This document shows positions 1 through 10,688 of a DNA stretch of 34,907 nt, piece by piece. The position numbers were made by a program, and so were the translations under genes. Source of the stretch: an uncultured Geobacteraceae bacterium (GTDB lineage Bacteria > Desulfobacterota > Desulfuromonadia > Geobacterales > Pseudopelobacteraceae); contig CAIYZD010000311.1 in assembly GCA_903930585.1 (NCBI GenBank), positions 1 through 34,907 on the forward strand, given 5' to 3'. Position 1 is the first letter of the stretch. Each line of letters starts with the position of its first letter. The notes beneath the pieces were generated by a model. The model was not told the DNA's origin. It made no database searches and saw only the letters and a program-made list of their open reading frames with translations.

Positions 1-370
1 CCGCTGACTTAAGCATCAAAAAGCGTGCTTCCACTCAATTCGGGAAAAGGGCTATGGTCGATGTCATATTGGCGGCCAATGGATTTAAGCCAACCAGCAA
101 TAATGCCGGAAAGGTGATAAACGAACCACCATCACCAGCCAGAACATTCTGTGTACCAGCGTAAAAAACCAGCAAATGCAATGAAAAACAATGAGTAAAA
201 ATCAATATGTACAACTGGTATCAAGTGCTCCACGGTTTTGTGATAACGGCTCATGAGCTGAACTCAGTTGGCTCCATGCGCTCTTTATAGAGCAGCTACC
301 CATACCGCTATAAGAGTATACATTGATGTGCCATATATACGAGCAAATAGTGAAATCGGATCATGACTAG

Positions 371-1206
371 GGGCCGTTCTCAATCAAGATTTTATTTCAA
401 CTTTCCGATAAAGAGGCATCAACCCTTTATCGGAGGTTACGATGGACAGAAGAGTATTACGCGACGACCAGTGGGAGAGAATAACCCCTTTATTGCCTGG
501 CAAAGCAGCTGATTGCGGCGTAACAGCCAAAGACAACCGCCTCTTTCTTGAAGCAGTCCTTTGGATTATCCGTACCGGTTCTCCCTGGCGGGACATGCCA
601 CCCGAGTTTGGCCATTGGCATCGCGTGTATGTGCGGTATAACCGCTGGTCCCATAAGGGAATATGGAAGCGGGTTTTTGAAACCATTGCTGGTGATCCCG
701 ATCTGGAGTACCTGATGGTTGACGGTAGCATTGTCCGTGTCCACCAACATGGTGCGGCTCAAAAAAAACACAAGCAGAACAGGCCCAAGGTCGATCTCGT
801 GGTGGATTGAGTACCAAGATCCATGCTGCGGTCGATGCACTTGGCAACCCGGTTCGCCTTCTGTTAACAGGGGGCCAGATATCGGATTACCAGAAGGCTG
901 ATGACTTGATAGAAGGCTTTCAGGCCGACTATGTCATTGCCGACAAAGGATATGATTCAGACGCCTTTGTACAGGCCATCAATAGCACGGGAGCGGAGGC
1001 AGTCATCCCGCCACGCAGCAACCGCAAGAAAATGCGTTCCTATGACGAAGAGTTATATAAAGACCGGAATCTGGTTGAGCGTTTATTTCAAAAACTGAAA
1101 CACTATCGAAGGATTGCCACACGATATGAACGTCTGGCAAGAAACTACTTCTCAATGCTGGCGCTGGTTTCAACTGTCATATGGTTGGCATGATTGAGAA
1201 CAGCCC
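371..1206 (+). mobile_element. IS5-family (IS427-group-like) insertion sequence, apparently complete
   Basis: Terminal inverted repeats: left ctaggggccgttctcaatca (367-386) and right tgattgagaacagcccctag (1191-1210) are reverse complements with one mismatch. CTAG flanks both ends (367-370, 1207-1210; a TA duplication is also consistent). Encloses a two-frame DDE transposase. Confidence 0.9.
442..1193 (+). CDS. IS5-family transposase made by -1 frameshifting (ORFA 442..810, ORFB to 1193)
   Basis: ORFA MDRRVLRDDQWERITPLLPGK... and ORFB ...STKIHAAVDALGNPVRLLLTGGQ...DKGYDSDAF...RNLVERLFQKLKHYRRIATRYE. The run A8 (761-768) joins them: the -1 frame reads SKKTQAEQAQGRSRGGLSTKIHAAVDA, restoring an uninterrupted transposase. 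Confidence 0.9.
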
Positions 1207-1283
1207 CTAGTATAAGGGGCTCGGAACTTACCAATTACCGTTTTACGCCAGTTAAATTCCGAGTCCTCAAAGGATTTATTATT

Positions 1284-3011
1284 GTGAAAAAGAGCACGTC
1301 ACACGTAACACAGATATCCTCAAACAATTCGGTGAGCAACAACCTGCGCTCTCAGTTGCATTTTTCCTGTGATACCGGCCAGATATGGCTGCACGAACAT
1401 CGCATGCTTCTGGTTCACGCCGATTCGCATGCGCAGATGCGCCGCGAACTGATAGAAACCCTCGGAAGGGACCGCGCACGTGGCCTCCTTATGCGCATGG
1501 GGTATGCGTCAGGTATGTCTGATTTTGAACTTGTAAGCATTACCCCCGGGGTTACCAGTGACCTGGAAGCATTTACGGCCGGCCCGCTACTTCATACTTT
1601 GGAAGGAATCGTAAAAACCATTATCATCAAGCTGGAAATCAACCGTAAATTGGGTAAATTTTACGTCGAATGTAGCTGGGAAAATTCGTGGGAAGCCCAG
1701 GCACACCTTCGTCGTTATGGGGAGGCTTCCGAGGCGGTGTGCTGGAATCTGATCGGCTATGCGAGTGGTTTTACCTCTGCTTTTATGGGAAAACCAATTC
1801 TCTGCAAGGAGGTCAAGTGTCATGCTATGGGTGCGGAGCACTGCTATCTTGTTGGCAAACCGGTCGAGGAATGGGAGGACGCAAGCGATTTTGCGCTGTT
1901 AACAAATCCAGATTCGATTGCCGACCAACTCAGGGGGCTTCAAACCCAAGTCGTGCAGTTGCGTTCCGCCATGGGTGAAAAAAAGTTACCCTCTGACATA
2001 GTGGGCAATTCACCGGCTTTTCTTGCAGCGTACGAGCTGCTGACGCAAGCAGCGGGAAGCCAGATCACGGTAATGCTGCAGGGTGAGACCGGGGTTGGCA
2101 AGGAAATTTTTGCCCGCACCCTGCACAGCATGGGTAACCGTTGCAAAGAATCGTTTATAGCCATCAATTGCGCAGCCATCCCGCACGACCTTGTGGAATC
2201 CGAACTGTTCGGTGTGGAAAAAGGCGCCTATACCGGCGCACACACCTCCCGTGCCGGTCGCTTTGAGCGAGCCGATGGCGGCACGCTGTTTCTTGACGAG
2301 GTCGGCGACCTCCCTCTTTCCGCGCAAGCAAAGCTGTTGCGCGTGCTTCAGGAGGGCGAAGTTGAGCGCCTCGGTGGAACCAAAACATACAAGGTAAGCG
2401 TGCGACTGGTCACGGCGAGCAACATCAACCTGAAGCAACTGGTCGAAGAGGGCAAGTTTCGGTCTGATCTGTATTTCCGGCTCAACGCATTGCAGATCAA
2501 CATTCCGCCACTCAGAGAACGCTCAATGGATATCTTGCTCCTAGCCAAGAGTTTTCTTAAGAAATATTCTGCGATCAGCGGGAAAACGGTGCGCGGATTT
2601 TCCGCCAAGGCCAAACTGGCGTTACTTGCGTACCAATGGCCTGGCAACATCCGGGAACTGCAAAACGCCGTGGAACGGGGTGTTATGCTCGCTCCGAGTG
2701 GCACTAAGATCGGGATAAACCATTTGTTTCCTTCATACAGCAATGATGATTCACTTGATTTTGGACTTAATGCCAAAGGCGGACTGAGTATCAGCCAGAG
2801 GGAAAGCGGTAAAGACTTTTACGAAGCCATTTTGAGCGGCAAGATTACGCTTGAGCAGGCCATCACCCTGTCGACGGAAGCCGCTGTTGATAAAGCAAAC
2901 GGCAATCTTTCCGCAGCGGCGAGGTTACTTGGTGTGACACGATCGCACCTTGCCTATCGCCTTGAGCACCAACAGGAAAAAGCAATTAAAAAGTCTGCGA
3001 AAGTCAAGTAA
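1284..3011 (+). CDS. Sigma-54-dependent transcriptional activator, XylR/DmpR-like (XylR_N + V4R + AAA+ + Fis-type HTH)
   Basis: N-terminal effector domain (LHFSCDTGQIWLHEHRMLLVHADS), V4R-like region (CKEVKCHAMGAEHCYLVGKP), Walker A GETGVGKE, GAYTGA loop, C-terminal Fis-like AARLLGVTRSHLAYRLE. GTG at 1284 preceded by AAAGGA; the listed 1194 TTG start lies inside the IS end. Confidence 0.88.
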   Translation: MKKSTSHVTQISSNNSVSNNLRSQLHFSCDTGQIWLHEHRMLLVHADSHAQMRRELIETLGRDRARGLLMRMGYASGMSDFELVSITPGVTSDLEAFTAGPLLHTLEGIVKTIIIKLEINRKLGKFYVECSWENSWEAQAHLRRYGEASEAVCWNLIGYASGFTSAFMGKPILCKEVKCHAMGAEHCYLVGKPVEEWEDASDFALLTNPDSIADQLRGLQTQVVQLRSAMGEKKLPSDIVGNSPAFLAAYELLTQAAGSQITVMLQGETGVGKEIFARTLHSMGNRCKESFIAINCAAIPHDLVESELFGVEKGAYTGAHTSRAGRFERADGGTLFLDEVGDLPLSAQAKLLRVLQEGEVERLGGTKTYKVSVRLVTASNINLKQLVEEGKFRSDLYFRLNALQINIPPLRERSMDILLLAKSFLKKYSAISGKTVRGFSAKAKLALLAYQWPGNIRELQNAVERGVMLAPSGTKIGINHLFPSYSNDDSLDFGLNAKGGLSISQRESGKDFYEAILSGKITLEQAITLSTEAAVDKANGNLSAAARLLGVTRSHLAYRLEHQQEKAIKKSAKVK

Positions 3012-3027
3012 GATGTACCACATTTAG

Positions 3028-3056
3028 GAGCAAGGCCATCCGGGTACGGAGGTCTT
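3028..3056. terminator. Hairpin downstream of the XylR-like gene, possible weak terminator
   Basis: Imperfect inverted repeat agcaaggcc...ggtcttgct shortly after the stop; no long U-tract. Confidence 0.35.
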
Positions 3057-3321
3057 GCTTGCTGCCGATTCAACATGGCCATAAGAACGGCATTATCTCT
3101 TCATGGCATCGTCCAGTAGTTACAGGCACAGAATCCCTCCCCACATCACACATGCGCCGTGATCCGATACGATTGCTGTTTTACTGCAAAATTTGCTGTT
3201 AAAAGCATCTTGTATCGTTTAAGATGCCATAATAAAATGGACTGATACAGGTGGCTAATGTGGTACACAATTAGTTGAATGCAGTGCTGTTGCACATTAA
3301 TAAAAAACCGAGGGGGACGAA

Positions 3322-4299
3322 ATGGAAAAGCTGAAGGTTCATTACAGTGAATTAGGGTTATCCAACACCAAAGAGATGTTTAGCAAGGCGATGGCCGGTA
3401 AATATGCCATTCCTGCATATAATTTCAATAACCTCGAACAGCTTCAGGCGATTGTTACCGCCTGTGTCGAGACCAATTCACCGGTGATTATCCAGGTTTC
3501 CAAGGGGGCGCGCAGTTACGCAAATGAAACCATGCTTCGCTGCATGGCGATGGGGGCCGTGCAGATGGCTCGTGAAGCAGGCTCTACTATCCCGATATGT
3601 CTGCACCTTGATCATGGAGATACGTTTGAACTGTGCAAGTCCTGTGTGGATAGCGGTTTTTCGTCGGTCATGATTGACGGCTCACACCTCCCGTTTGAAG
3701 AGAATGTGGCGCTTGCCAGAAAAGTTGTCGAGTATGCCCATCAGTTCGATGTTACGGTTGAGGCGGAGCTGGGCGTTCTGGCGGGTATCGAGGACGAGGT
3801 CTCGGCGGAACATTCCACCTACACGAAGCCGGAAGAAGTCGAAGAGTTTGTCAAACAAACCGGTGTTGACTCCCTGGCAATTTCCATCGGCACCAGCCAC
3901 GGTGCCTATAAATTCAAAGCCGGTCAACCGGTCCCACCACTCCGGTTCGATATTCTGGAAGAGTGTGAAAAACGTATTCCCGGCTTTCCTATCGTTCTGC
4001 ATGGCGCCTCATCGGTGGTGCAGGAGTATGTCGAACTGATCAACCAGTATGGGGGCAAACTTGAAGGGGCGGTTGGTATCCCCGAAGATCAATTGCGGCA
4101 AGCGGCAGCAAGTGCCGTATGCAAGATCAATATCGATTCGGACGGCAGGTTGGCGGTAACCGCCAAGATTCGTGAGTACTTTGCCAAGGATCCCAAGGAA
4201 TTCGATCCGCGCAAATACCTGGGTGAAGCACGTAAGGAACTGGTTAAGCTGGTAAAACACAAGAACGAAGCGGTCCTCGGTTCGGCTGGAAAAGCCTGA
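3322..4299 (+). CDS. fba: Class II fructose-bisphosphate aldolase
   Basis: AIPAYNFNNLEQLQAI, ICLHLDHGDTFELCKSCVDSGFSSVMIDGSHLPFEENV, VEAELGVLAGIEDEV, SIGTSHGAYKF, VLHGASSV motifs; RBS-like aaccgaggggg upstream. Confidence 0.93.
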   Translation: MEKLKVHYSELGLSNTKEMFSKAMAGKYAIPAYNFNNLEQLQAIVTACVETNSPVIIQVSKGARSYANETMLRCMAMGAVQMAREAGSTIPICLHLDHGDTFELCKSCVDSGFSSVMIDGSHLPFEENVALARKVVEYAHQFDVTVEAELGVLAGIEDEVSAEHSTYTKPEEVEEFVKQTGVDSLAISIGTSHGAYKFKAGQPVPPLRFDILEECEKRIPGFPIVLHGASSVVQEYVELINQYGGKLEGAVGIPEDQLRQAAASAVCKINIDSDGRLAVTAKIREYFAKDPKEFDPRKYLGEARKELVKLVKHKNEAVLGSAGKA

Positions 4300-4334
4300 T
4301 CTGAACAGCTCAATGATACTGCAGGAGGTAACGG

Positions 4335-4709
4335 ATGAGTACCCGTAAGTTTTCTCGTGTACAATTTAATGTCGGGGCGACCATCAAGGTCGCGGAGCGA
4401 CAGTTTCAGGGCGCGGTAGAAAATCTCAGTATGACCGGTATGTTTCTGGTGACCGGCGAACAGCTTGCCTTGGAAGAACATGTAGATATTACGATAATTC
4501 TTACGGGTACTTGTCCGGAAATCGCCGTTACTTTTGCAGGTGTAGTCACCCGGATAGCCGAACATGGCGTCGGGTTCACCTTCGAGAAGATGGATCTTGA
4601 TTCGTACATGCATCTTAAGAATATCATCGCCTACAATATTGATGACGCGGAAAAGGTCATGGAAGAGATTGGGCATTCGATCGATGAGAAATTTGCTTCA
4701 GAGAAATAA
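4335..4709 (+). CDS. PilZ domain protein (probable c-di-GMP binding)
   Basis: RKFSR (RxxxR) near the N-terminus and NLSMTGMFL (NxSxxG), followed by a beta-barrel-like sequence; RBS gcaggaggtaacgg. Confidence 0.85.
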   Translation: MSTRKFSRVQFNVGATIKVAERQFQGAVENLSMTGMFLVTGEQLALEEHVDITIILTGTCPEIAVTFAGVVTRIAEHGVGFTFEKMDLDSYMHLKNIIAYNIDDAEKVMEEIGHSIDEKFASEK

Positions 4710-4738
4710 AGATTGGGCACGGGATTGAGGACGGCTCC

Positions 4739-6712
4739 ATGAAAAGGCATTCAACTCTGTTTTCTGCCGGCGGTTTTCTGCTTGGTATTTCTGCTCCTAT
4801 CGGCTGGATTGCCATCAAACTGCTCTTTTATTATGACGTCAACGGTAGTTTCTTTGAGCAGATTTTCGGCGACATCGTGAAAGACGGCGAACACTTTGCG
4901 ATGTACAGCTATATGGGAGGCGGAACCGCCATGGTTCTTGCCACTCTTGGATTCATGATCGGCAGGAATGGCGACGAACTTCGTGCGCGTGCCTCCGAGC
5001 TTAATATCCTTCACACGGAAGTCGGTGAGCAGAAAGAAATCTTCGAAAATCGCTACAAGGTGCTGGACAGAAACATCAAAAACTTTCATCAGATCAGCAG
5101 TAAGATCCAGAAATCGCTCAATCTCAATGAAGTGCTGCTGCTTTGTGCCGAGGGGCTGCACAATGTGTTGGGATACGAACGAGTCAATATTCTCATAGCC
5201 GAAGAGGGTGGACTTCGTTTCTTTGCCGCTGTCGGGACGGAGGGGTTTGATCCGTCCGGAGTTGTTTTGCCGATAGATGCGAGCATTGGGGTTATCGGAA
5301 AATGCTTTCTGGAGCGTAAGGTATACATGATTGATGATATCTCGCGTTATCCCGATGACTACCATGTGAAACCCCCCAACGATAACATGGCGCCGCTACG
5401 GTCAAAGAGCTTTATCATCTGTCCGATCGTCGTAAAGAACAGTTCTATCGGGGTATTCGGGATCGATAATAAAAACAGTCATCGCGCCCTTAATGACTCG
5501 GATGTCGATACTATTCTGCTTTTTGCCGATCAGGTGGCATCGGCTATCACCCGCATCAATTTGCTGAAGTCGATCGATACACTTACCTCGGAAATGGAGA
5601 GCTCGTTCAAGTTTTTGCTGGCAAGCCGTGACCAATATTCGCGCAATGTCGGTAATCTGCGTGATGGTGTCGATTCTGTCGCTGACGGCACGTCCATCAT
5701 TGCATCCGCGTCAGAAGGTGTTATGGCATCGATTGACGAAACCAGTTCCGCTGTCAACGAGATTTCGGTTGCGATCGAGGAGGTTACCCGCAACCTGGAT
5801 CATCTGGCAGGGGTTGTCCACCAGTCGGCATCGGCAATGGAGCAGATCCTCAGTACCATCGGCAATGTTGAGCAGAATGCGGCCATTTCTCATGAAGTTT
5901 CGCATCAGGTAAAACAACGCGCTGAAGAGAGTCGGGCGGTCGTTACGGAAACCATCACCGCTCTTGACGAAATAAAGCACTCGGTCGGTCTTTCATTTGA
6001 CGCTATTCAACGGTTGGCTGAAAACAGCACCCGTATTGAAAATATAGTAAGTGTCATCAACGATATCACCAAACGTACCAACCTGCTGGCACTGAATGCG
6101 TCCATCATTGCCGCCCAGGCGGGCGAATACGGAAAGAGCTTCGGCGTCGTCGCCGATGAAATCCGCAATCTGTCGCTTCAGACCGGTCATTCGACCGGTG
6201 AAATCACCTCCATCATCGAAGAGATCATGACTGAGTCAAAGACTGCTGCCAATAATATCAGGGTCAGCAAGGAGCTTGTACAGCGCGGCGTTGAATTGGG
6301 GTATACCACGGGGGAATCGCTCAAAGCCATTTTTGACAGCTCCACGTGTTCTCTTGAAATGACCAAGCAGATCAAACAGGCGACACAAGAGCAGGTGGGC
6401 AGCGTTCAACTGGTTGCGCGCTCCATGGAAGAGGTCAGTTCCATGACTTCCCAGATTTTTGCCGCGTCGACCGATCAATCGAGGGCCACCAAGAGTATAG
6501 CCAGATCGATTGAAACGATCAAGGATATGACTCATGAAATGGTTCACTCCACGTCGCGTCAGGTTGATGACGGCAAGCTGATTCGTCGCAATGTGGAATC
6601 GGTCGGCGTCATGGTTGCCGAAATGTTTGATAACATGGAGATGCGCAGAGCGCAGAGCGCTGAGGTTGTCAAGGAGCTGGAGCAGATGAAAAACCTGACC
6701 GGCCCACACTGA
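4739..6712 (+). CDS. GAF-domain methyl-accepting chemotaxis-like protein, membrane anchored
   Basis: Two hydrophobic N-terminal segments, GAF-like region ([31 protein letters not shown]), MCP signalling hairpin [32 protein letters not shown]. Confidence 0.87.
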   Translation: MKRHSTLFSAGGFLLGISAPIGWIAIKLLFYYDVNGSFFEQIFGDIVKDGEHFAMYSYMGGGTAMVLATLGFMIGRNGDELRARASELNILHTEVGEQKEIFENRYKVLDRNIKNFHQISSKIQKSLNLNEVLLLCAEGLHNVLGYERVNILIAEEGGLRFFAAVGTEGFDPSGVVLPIDASIGVIGKCFLERKVYMIDDISRYPDDYHVKPPNDNMAPLRSKSFIICPIVVKNSSIGVFGIDNKNSHRALNDSDVDTILLFADQVASAITRINLLKSIDTLTSEMESSFKFLLASRDQYSRNVGNLRDGVDSVADGTSIIASASEGVMASIDETSSAVNEISVAIEEVTRNLDHLAGVVHQSASAMEQILSTIGNVEQNAAISHEVSHQVKQRAEESRAVVTETITALDEIKHSVGLSFDAIQRLAENSTRIENIVSVINDITKRTNLLALNASIIAAQAGEYGKSFGVVADEIRNLSLQTGHSTGEITSIIEEIMTESKTAANNIRVSKELVQRGVELGYTTGESLKAIFDSSTCSLEMTKQIKQATQEQVGSVQLVARSMEEVSSMTSQIFAASTDQSRATKSIARSIETIKDMTHEMVHSTSRQVDDGKLIRRNVESVGVMVAEMFDNMEMRRAQSAEVVKELEQMKNLTGPH

Positions 6713-6771
6713 ACTCAATTATAACGGATGGGAAATAGCTGGTAGCAAGTAGCACATTTTGAAGGAGATTT

Positions 6772-7572
6772 ATGAGAAAAAAGACGACGATACCCGATAT
6801 AGTGAAAATGAAATCGAACGGGCAGCGTATAACGGTCTTGACTGCATACGATTTCCCGTTTGCGCGCCTCGTTGACGGCGGTGGGATAGATATCATTCTG
6901 GTGGGTGATTCGGCCGGTGTTGTTTTTGCCGGCCACGATACAACGCTGCCGGTTACCATGGATGAGATGCTGTATCATGTGCGGGCCGTGAAGCGTGCCG
7001 ATCCCAAGGCCCTCGTAGTCGCCGACATGCCGTTCATGTCATATCAGACCGGTATCGAGGATGCCTGCCGCAATTGTGGCCGGATGATCAAAGAAGGTGG
7101 CGCCGAGGCGGTCAAGGTTGAAGGGGGGAGCAACATGGCCCACGTTGTCCGGGCGGTATCGTCGATCGATATCCCGGTCATGGCGCACATCGGTTTGACT
7201 CCGCAGTCGGTTCACCGTATGGGGGGGTACAAGGTCCAGGGACGCAACGATCAGGCTGAGCGGATCATGGACGATGCCTTGGCCGTACAGCATGCCGGAG
7301 CCTTTGCCGTTGTGCTGGAGGGGATTCCGGCAGCGCTGGCGGCTGAAATCAGTGCTGAGCTGACCATTCCGACTATCGGTATCGGGGCCGGCCCTTCCTG
7401 TGATGGGCAGGTGCTGGTGATCCATGACATTCTCGGGCTCTGTGAAAAATACTCCCCCAAATTCGTCAAGCGCTATGCCGATCTGGCTCCTCTTATTTCC
7501 GATGCCGTAACCCGGTATGTTGCCGAGGTTCGGAGCGGTGAGTTTCCGACAGAAGAGCATTCATTCAGCTGA
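6772..7572 (+). CDS. panB: 3-methyl-2-oxobutanoate hydroxymethyltransferase
   Basis: VLTAYDFPFARLVDGGGIDIILVGDSAGVVFAGHDTTLPVTMDEMLYH, VKVEGG, MAHIGLTPQSVHRMGGYKVQGR, TIGIGAGPSCDGQVLVIHDILG; RBS aaggag; adjacent to panC. Confidence 0.97.
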   Translation: MRKKTTIPDIVKMKSNGQRITVLTAYDFPFARLVDGGGIDIILVGDSAGVVFAGHDTTLPVTMDEMLYHVRAVKRADPKALVVADMPFMSYQTGIEDACRNCGRMIKEGGAEAVKVEGGSNMAHVVRAVSSIDIPVMAHIGLTPQSVHRMGGYKVQGRNDQAERIMDDALAVQHAGAFAVVLEGIPAALAAEISAELTIPTIGIGAGPSCDGQVLVIHDILGLCEKYSPKFVKRYADLAPLISDAVTRYVAEVRSGEFPTEEHSFS

Positions 7573-7597
7573 GCGGAGTTGAAGCCAAAGGAACGAT

Positions 7598-8449
7598 ATG
7601 CAGATAATAAACAGTATTTTCCATATGCAGGCGCTTGCAATCGCCCCAGAACGGGGTGAGAGGCGTATTGCTCTTGTTCCCACCATGGGGTTTCTGCATG
7701 AAGGGCACGCCTCTTTGCTGCGTGAGGGGCGCAGACGGGGCGACGTCCTGGTGCTCTCGATTTTTGTCAACCCGATCCAGTTTGGGAAAAACGAGGATCT
7801 GGACCGCTATCCGCGCGACCTGGAACGGGACTGTCAGATTGCCGAAGCATGCGGAGTTGATATAGTCTTCATTCCGACTGCGGAAGAGATGTATCCGCCG
7901 GGGTTCCAGACCGGGGTTACCGTCCGGGATATTGCCCTGCCGCTTTGCGGCGCCAGCCGTCCGGGGCACTTTGACGGCGTGGCAACGGTCGTTACCAAAC
8001 TGTTCAATATTGTCCGTCCCGACGTGGCGCTCTTCGGTTGCAAAGATTTTCAACAACTGGCGGTTATCCGCCGTATGACGGCGGATCTGAATTTGCCGAT
8101 CGAGATCGTCGGCATGCCGATTGTGCGCGAGGCGGACGGCCTGGCGATGAGTTCGCGCAATGCGTACCTGTCGCCGTTTGAGCGGCAGAGCGCACTTTGT
8201 CTGTTTCGTGCCGTTAAACGGGCCCGGGAGCTGTATGCTGCCGGAGAACGTTCAGCAGTTGCTCTGACGATGGAAACGCGTGCCGTTATTGAACAGGAAG
8301 CGGCTGCTGCCATTGAGTACGTCGAGTTCCGTGATGGCGCGTCGTTGTGTGAGCTGGAAGCTGTTGACGGCAGTACCGTGCTGGCTCTGGCAGTGAAAAT
8401 GGGGCAAACCAGACTGATCGACAATACCGTGCTTGGTGAGGAGTTGTAA
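7598..8449 (+). CDS. panC: Pantothenate synthetase
   Basis: [104 protein letters not shown]. Confidence 0.97.
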   Translation: MQIINSIFHMQALAIAPERGERRIALVPTMGFLHEGHASLLREGRRRGDVLVLSIFVNPIQFGKNEDLDRYPRDLERDCQIAEACGVDIVFIPTAEEMYPPGFQTGVTVRDIALPLCGASRPGHFDGVATVVTKLFNIVRPDVALFGCKDFQQLAVIRRMTADLNLPIEIVGMPIVREADGLAMSSRNAYLSPFERQSALCLFRAVKRARELYAAGERSAVALTMETRAVIEQEAAAAIEYVEFRDGASLCELEAVDGSTVLALAVKMGQTRLIDNTVLGEEL

Positions 8450-8495
8450 TAAATACTGAGCAGTCCCGATGGGGCGAAATGTATTGGCAGGTAAC

Positions 8496-8529
8496 AAAAA
8501 AAGAGACGCCCCCATGGAGCGTCTCTTTT
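8496..8529. terminator. Bidirectional intrinsic terminator between convergent panC and the ankyrin gene
   Basis: aaaaaaagagacgccccc atggagcgtctctttt: stem AAAAGAGACGC/GCGTCTCTTTT with A/T tracts on both sides. Confidence 0.88.
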
Positions 8530-8555
8530 CAATCACATCTATTGCTTCAGGCAGG

Positions 8556-8978
8556 TCAGGCGTTGCCGGCTTTTGCCCGTTCCGCTTTTTTCAGCAGTGC
8601 CGAGGCCAGCGGGTGAGAGTTGATTTCGGCATACAGGTTTGCGGTATTACCGGTTGGTGTTTTGATCGCCGGATTTGCGCCCCCCTCAAGGAGTGCCTGC
8701 ACCGTCTGGTTGCACCCGTAAATGGCAGCCAGCATCAGCGGCGTGTGCCCTTCCCGGTCGCGGACATCAATGTCAGCCCCTTTTTCAATAAGCATTCTGG
8801 CAATTTCGGTATGCCCGTTGGCAGCGGCATAGTGGAGGGCGGTCTTGCCTTTATCGCTGCTGGCGGTTATGTCGGCGCCGCGGTGCAGCAGATCCTGGAC
8901 AAAATCCTTGAGCCCCTCTTTTGAGGCGCTGATCAGTGGGGTGTGGCCATGACGGTCTTTCGCATTCACGCTTTCCAT
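8556..8978 (-). CDS. Ankyrin-repeat protein
   Basis: Repeats DRHGHTPLISASKEGLKDFVQDLLHRGADI, DKGKTALHYAAANGHTEIARMLIEKGADI, DREGHTPLMLAAIYGCNQTVQALLEGGAN. Confidence 0.92.
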   Translation of the reverse strand: MESVNAKDRHGHTPLISASKEGLKDFVQDLLHRGADITASSDKGKTALHYAAANGHTEIARMLIEKGADIDVRDREGHTPLMLAAIYGCNQTVQALLEGGANPAIKTPTGNTANLYAEINSHPLASALLKKAERAKAGNA

Positions 8979-9142
8979 GTTTGACTCCTCCCGTGCTTAC
9001 ATGATCGGGCAGCAGTGCCCGTAAAGTATCGCTTCAATGCAACTCCATGAAAATAACACTTTTTTCTCTATATCATATTTTCATAGTGAACACCATGCGC
9101 TTTTGAAAATAATATGAAAAATATCATGCCGGAATTAAGTGC

Positions 9143-9172
9143 TTGAATCTAAAGGGTTCGTAACACTATAAT
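9143..9172 (+). promoter_or_regulatory. Candidate sigma-70 promoter for engB
   Basis: TTGAAT (9143-9148), 18-nt spacer, perfect TATAAT (9167-9172), just upstream of the RBS and ATG at 9197. Confidence 0.6.
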
Positions 9173-9196
9173 GCTGGGTCCAAGGAGAGCGTTACC

Positions 9197-9799
9197 ATGC
9201 AGGTAGTTCATGCCGAATTCATAAAAAGTGCTGCAAAACCGAAAGATTATCCGCCCCCGGGGTTACCGGAGGTGGCGTTCGTGGGGCGCTCCAACGTCGG
9301 TAAATCGTCACTGATCAACGTGCTGGCAGGACGTAAGGGGCTGGTGCGAACCAGCTCTACGCCAGGCAGGACGCAGCTGATCAATTTCTTCGATATTAAC
9401 GGCATCCTGACCCTGGTTGATCTCCCCGGTTATGGGTATGCCAAGGCGCCTCCTGAATTGCGCAAGCAGTGGGGACCGATGATCGAGTCGTATCTCTCCA
9501 TTCGTGAATCGCTCAAAGCGGTCGTACTTATCCTCGACATCCGACGGGTGCCATCCGATGGCGACCTGCAGATGCTGCGCTGGCTGGAGATGTACAATAT
9601 CCCGCCAATACTGGTTCTGACCAAGTGCGACAAGTTGTCAAAAAATGAGCAGGCCAGGCAGCGATCTATCATTGCTTCCGCCATCAAACGTGACAAAGGG
9701 ATGCTGCTTCCCTTTTCCGCTCTTTCCAAAGAGGGGCGTGACGGCATCTGGAACGAGATCGGCGCCGTGCTGGAAATACAGGGGAATCAGCAGCCATGA
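9197..9799 (+). CDS. engB: Ribosome biogenesis GTP-binding protein EngB (YsxC/YihA)
   Basis: [65 protein letters not shown]. Confidence 0.96.
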   Translation: MQVVHAEFIKSAAKPKDYPPPGLPEVAFVGRSNVGKSSLINVLAGRKGLVRTSSTPGRTQLINFFDINGILTLVDLPGYGYAKAPPELRKQWGPMIESYLSIRESLKAVVLILDIRRVPSDGDLQMLRWLEMYNIPPILVLTKCDKLSKNEQARQRSIIASAIKRDKGMLLPFSALSKEGRDGIWNEIGAVLEIQGNQQP

Positions 9800-10602
9800 A
9801 AAAGACCGCCTCGAAAACAACCGCTGCTCCCATGCCGGATATGCAAAAACGTCCGGATACCCGCCGTATTCCGATAGCCAAGGTCGGAGTCAAGGACATT
9901 ACCTATCCGATCGTGGTGATGGACAAGAACCGAACTCTGCAGCATACGGTTGCCAGGATCAATATGTATGTTGATCTGCCGCATCAGTTCAAGGGTACTC
10001 ACATGAGCCGTTTTGTGGAAATTCTCAACAAGTACCGCGAGCAGATTGCCCTTGATAAACTTGAGACGATTCTCGATGAAATGAAATCAAAGCTCGGTTC
10101 GGACAGTGCCCATCTTGAGATCCAGTTCCCGTATTTTATCGACAAGGCCGCGCCGGTGTCCGGAGCAAAAAGCCTGATGGAGTATACCTGCGAATTCAAT
10201 GCGTCCATGACGGACCACCTCGATTTCATTCTCGGCATCAAAGTGCCGCTTACCTCGCTCTGCCCCTGCAGCCGGGAGCTGTCCCGTTTCGGGGCCCACA
10301 ACCAGCGGAGCATTATGACGGTGCGGTTGCGTTACCGTGACTTTATCTGGATCGAAGACCTGGTGGAACTGATCGAGCAGTGCGGCTCCAGTCCGCTCTA
10401 TTCACTGTTGAAACGCGCCGACGAAAAGTTCGTCACTGAGCACGCCTTTGAAAATCCCCGCTTTGTGGAGGACATGGTACGCGAAGCCTATTCGCGTCTT
10501 GCGGCGCTTGATAACATTATCTGGTTCTCGGTGGAGGCGGAAAATTTCGAGTCAATCCACAACCATTCCGCGTATGCCGCGGTGGAACTGGATCGGAGAT
10601 GA
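9796..10602 (+). CDS. folE2: GTP cyclohydrolase FolE2 (type IB, COG1469)
   Basis: [103 protein letters not shown] overlap with engB. Confidence 0.95.
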   Translation: MKKTASKTTAAPMPDMQKRPDTRRIPIAKVGVKDITYPIVVMDKNRTLQHTVARINMYVDLPHQFKGTHMSRFVEILNKYREQIALDKLETILDEMKSKLGSDSAHLEIQFPYFIDKAAPVSGAKSLMEYTCEFNASMTDHLDFILGIKVPLTSLCPCSRELSRFGAHNQRSIMTVRLRYRDFIWIEDLVELIEQCGSSPLYSLLKRADEKFVTEHAFENPRFVEDMVREAYSRLAALDNIIWFSVEAENFESIHNHSAYAAVELDRR

Positions 10603-10688
10603 AAAGAATTAGCTCCCAATCCGATGATGTTTTGGAAAACGCGTCACCGCTGGTCGCCAGGTAGTCAGGTGTCATTAAGGGAAATGAA

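Noticed and set aside
1-366. Possible gene remnant left of the IS
   Set aside because: No ORF or recognisable protein similarity could be supported from the sequence.
3240-3321. Possible sigma-54 promoter upstream of fba for the XylR-like regulator
   Set aside because: TTGCAC is present but no GG sits at the required 10-nt spacing.
9050-9135. AT-rich partial inverted repeat atatcatattttcata / aataatatgaaaaatatcat
   Set aside because: Imperfect and in an AT-rich promoter region; not distinguishable from compositional bias.
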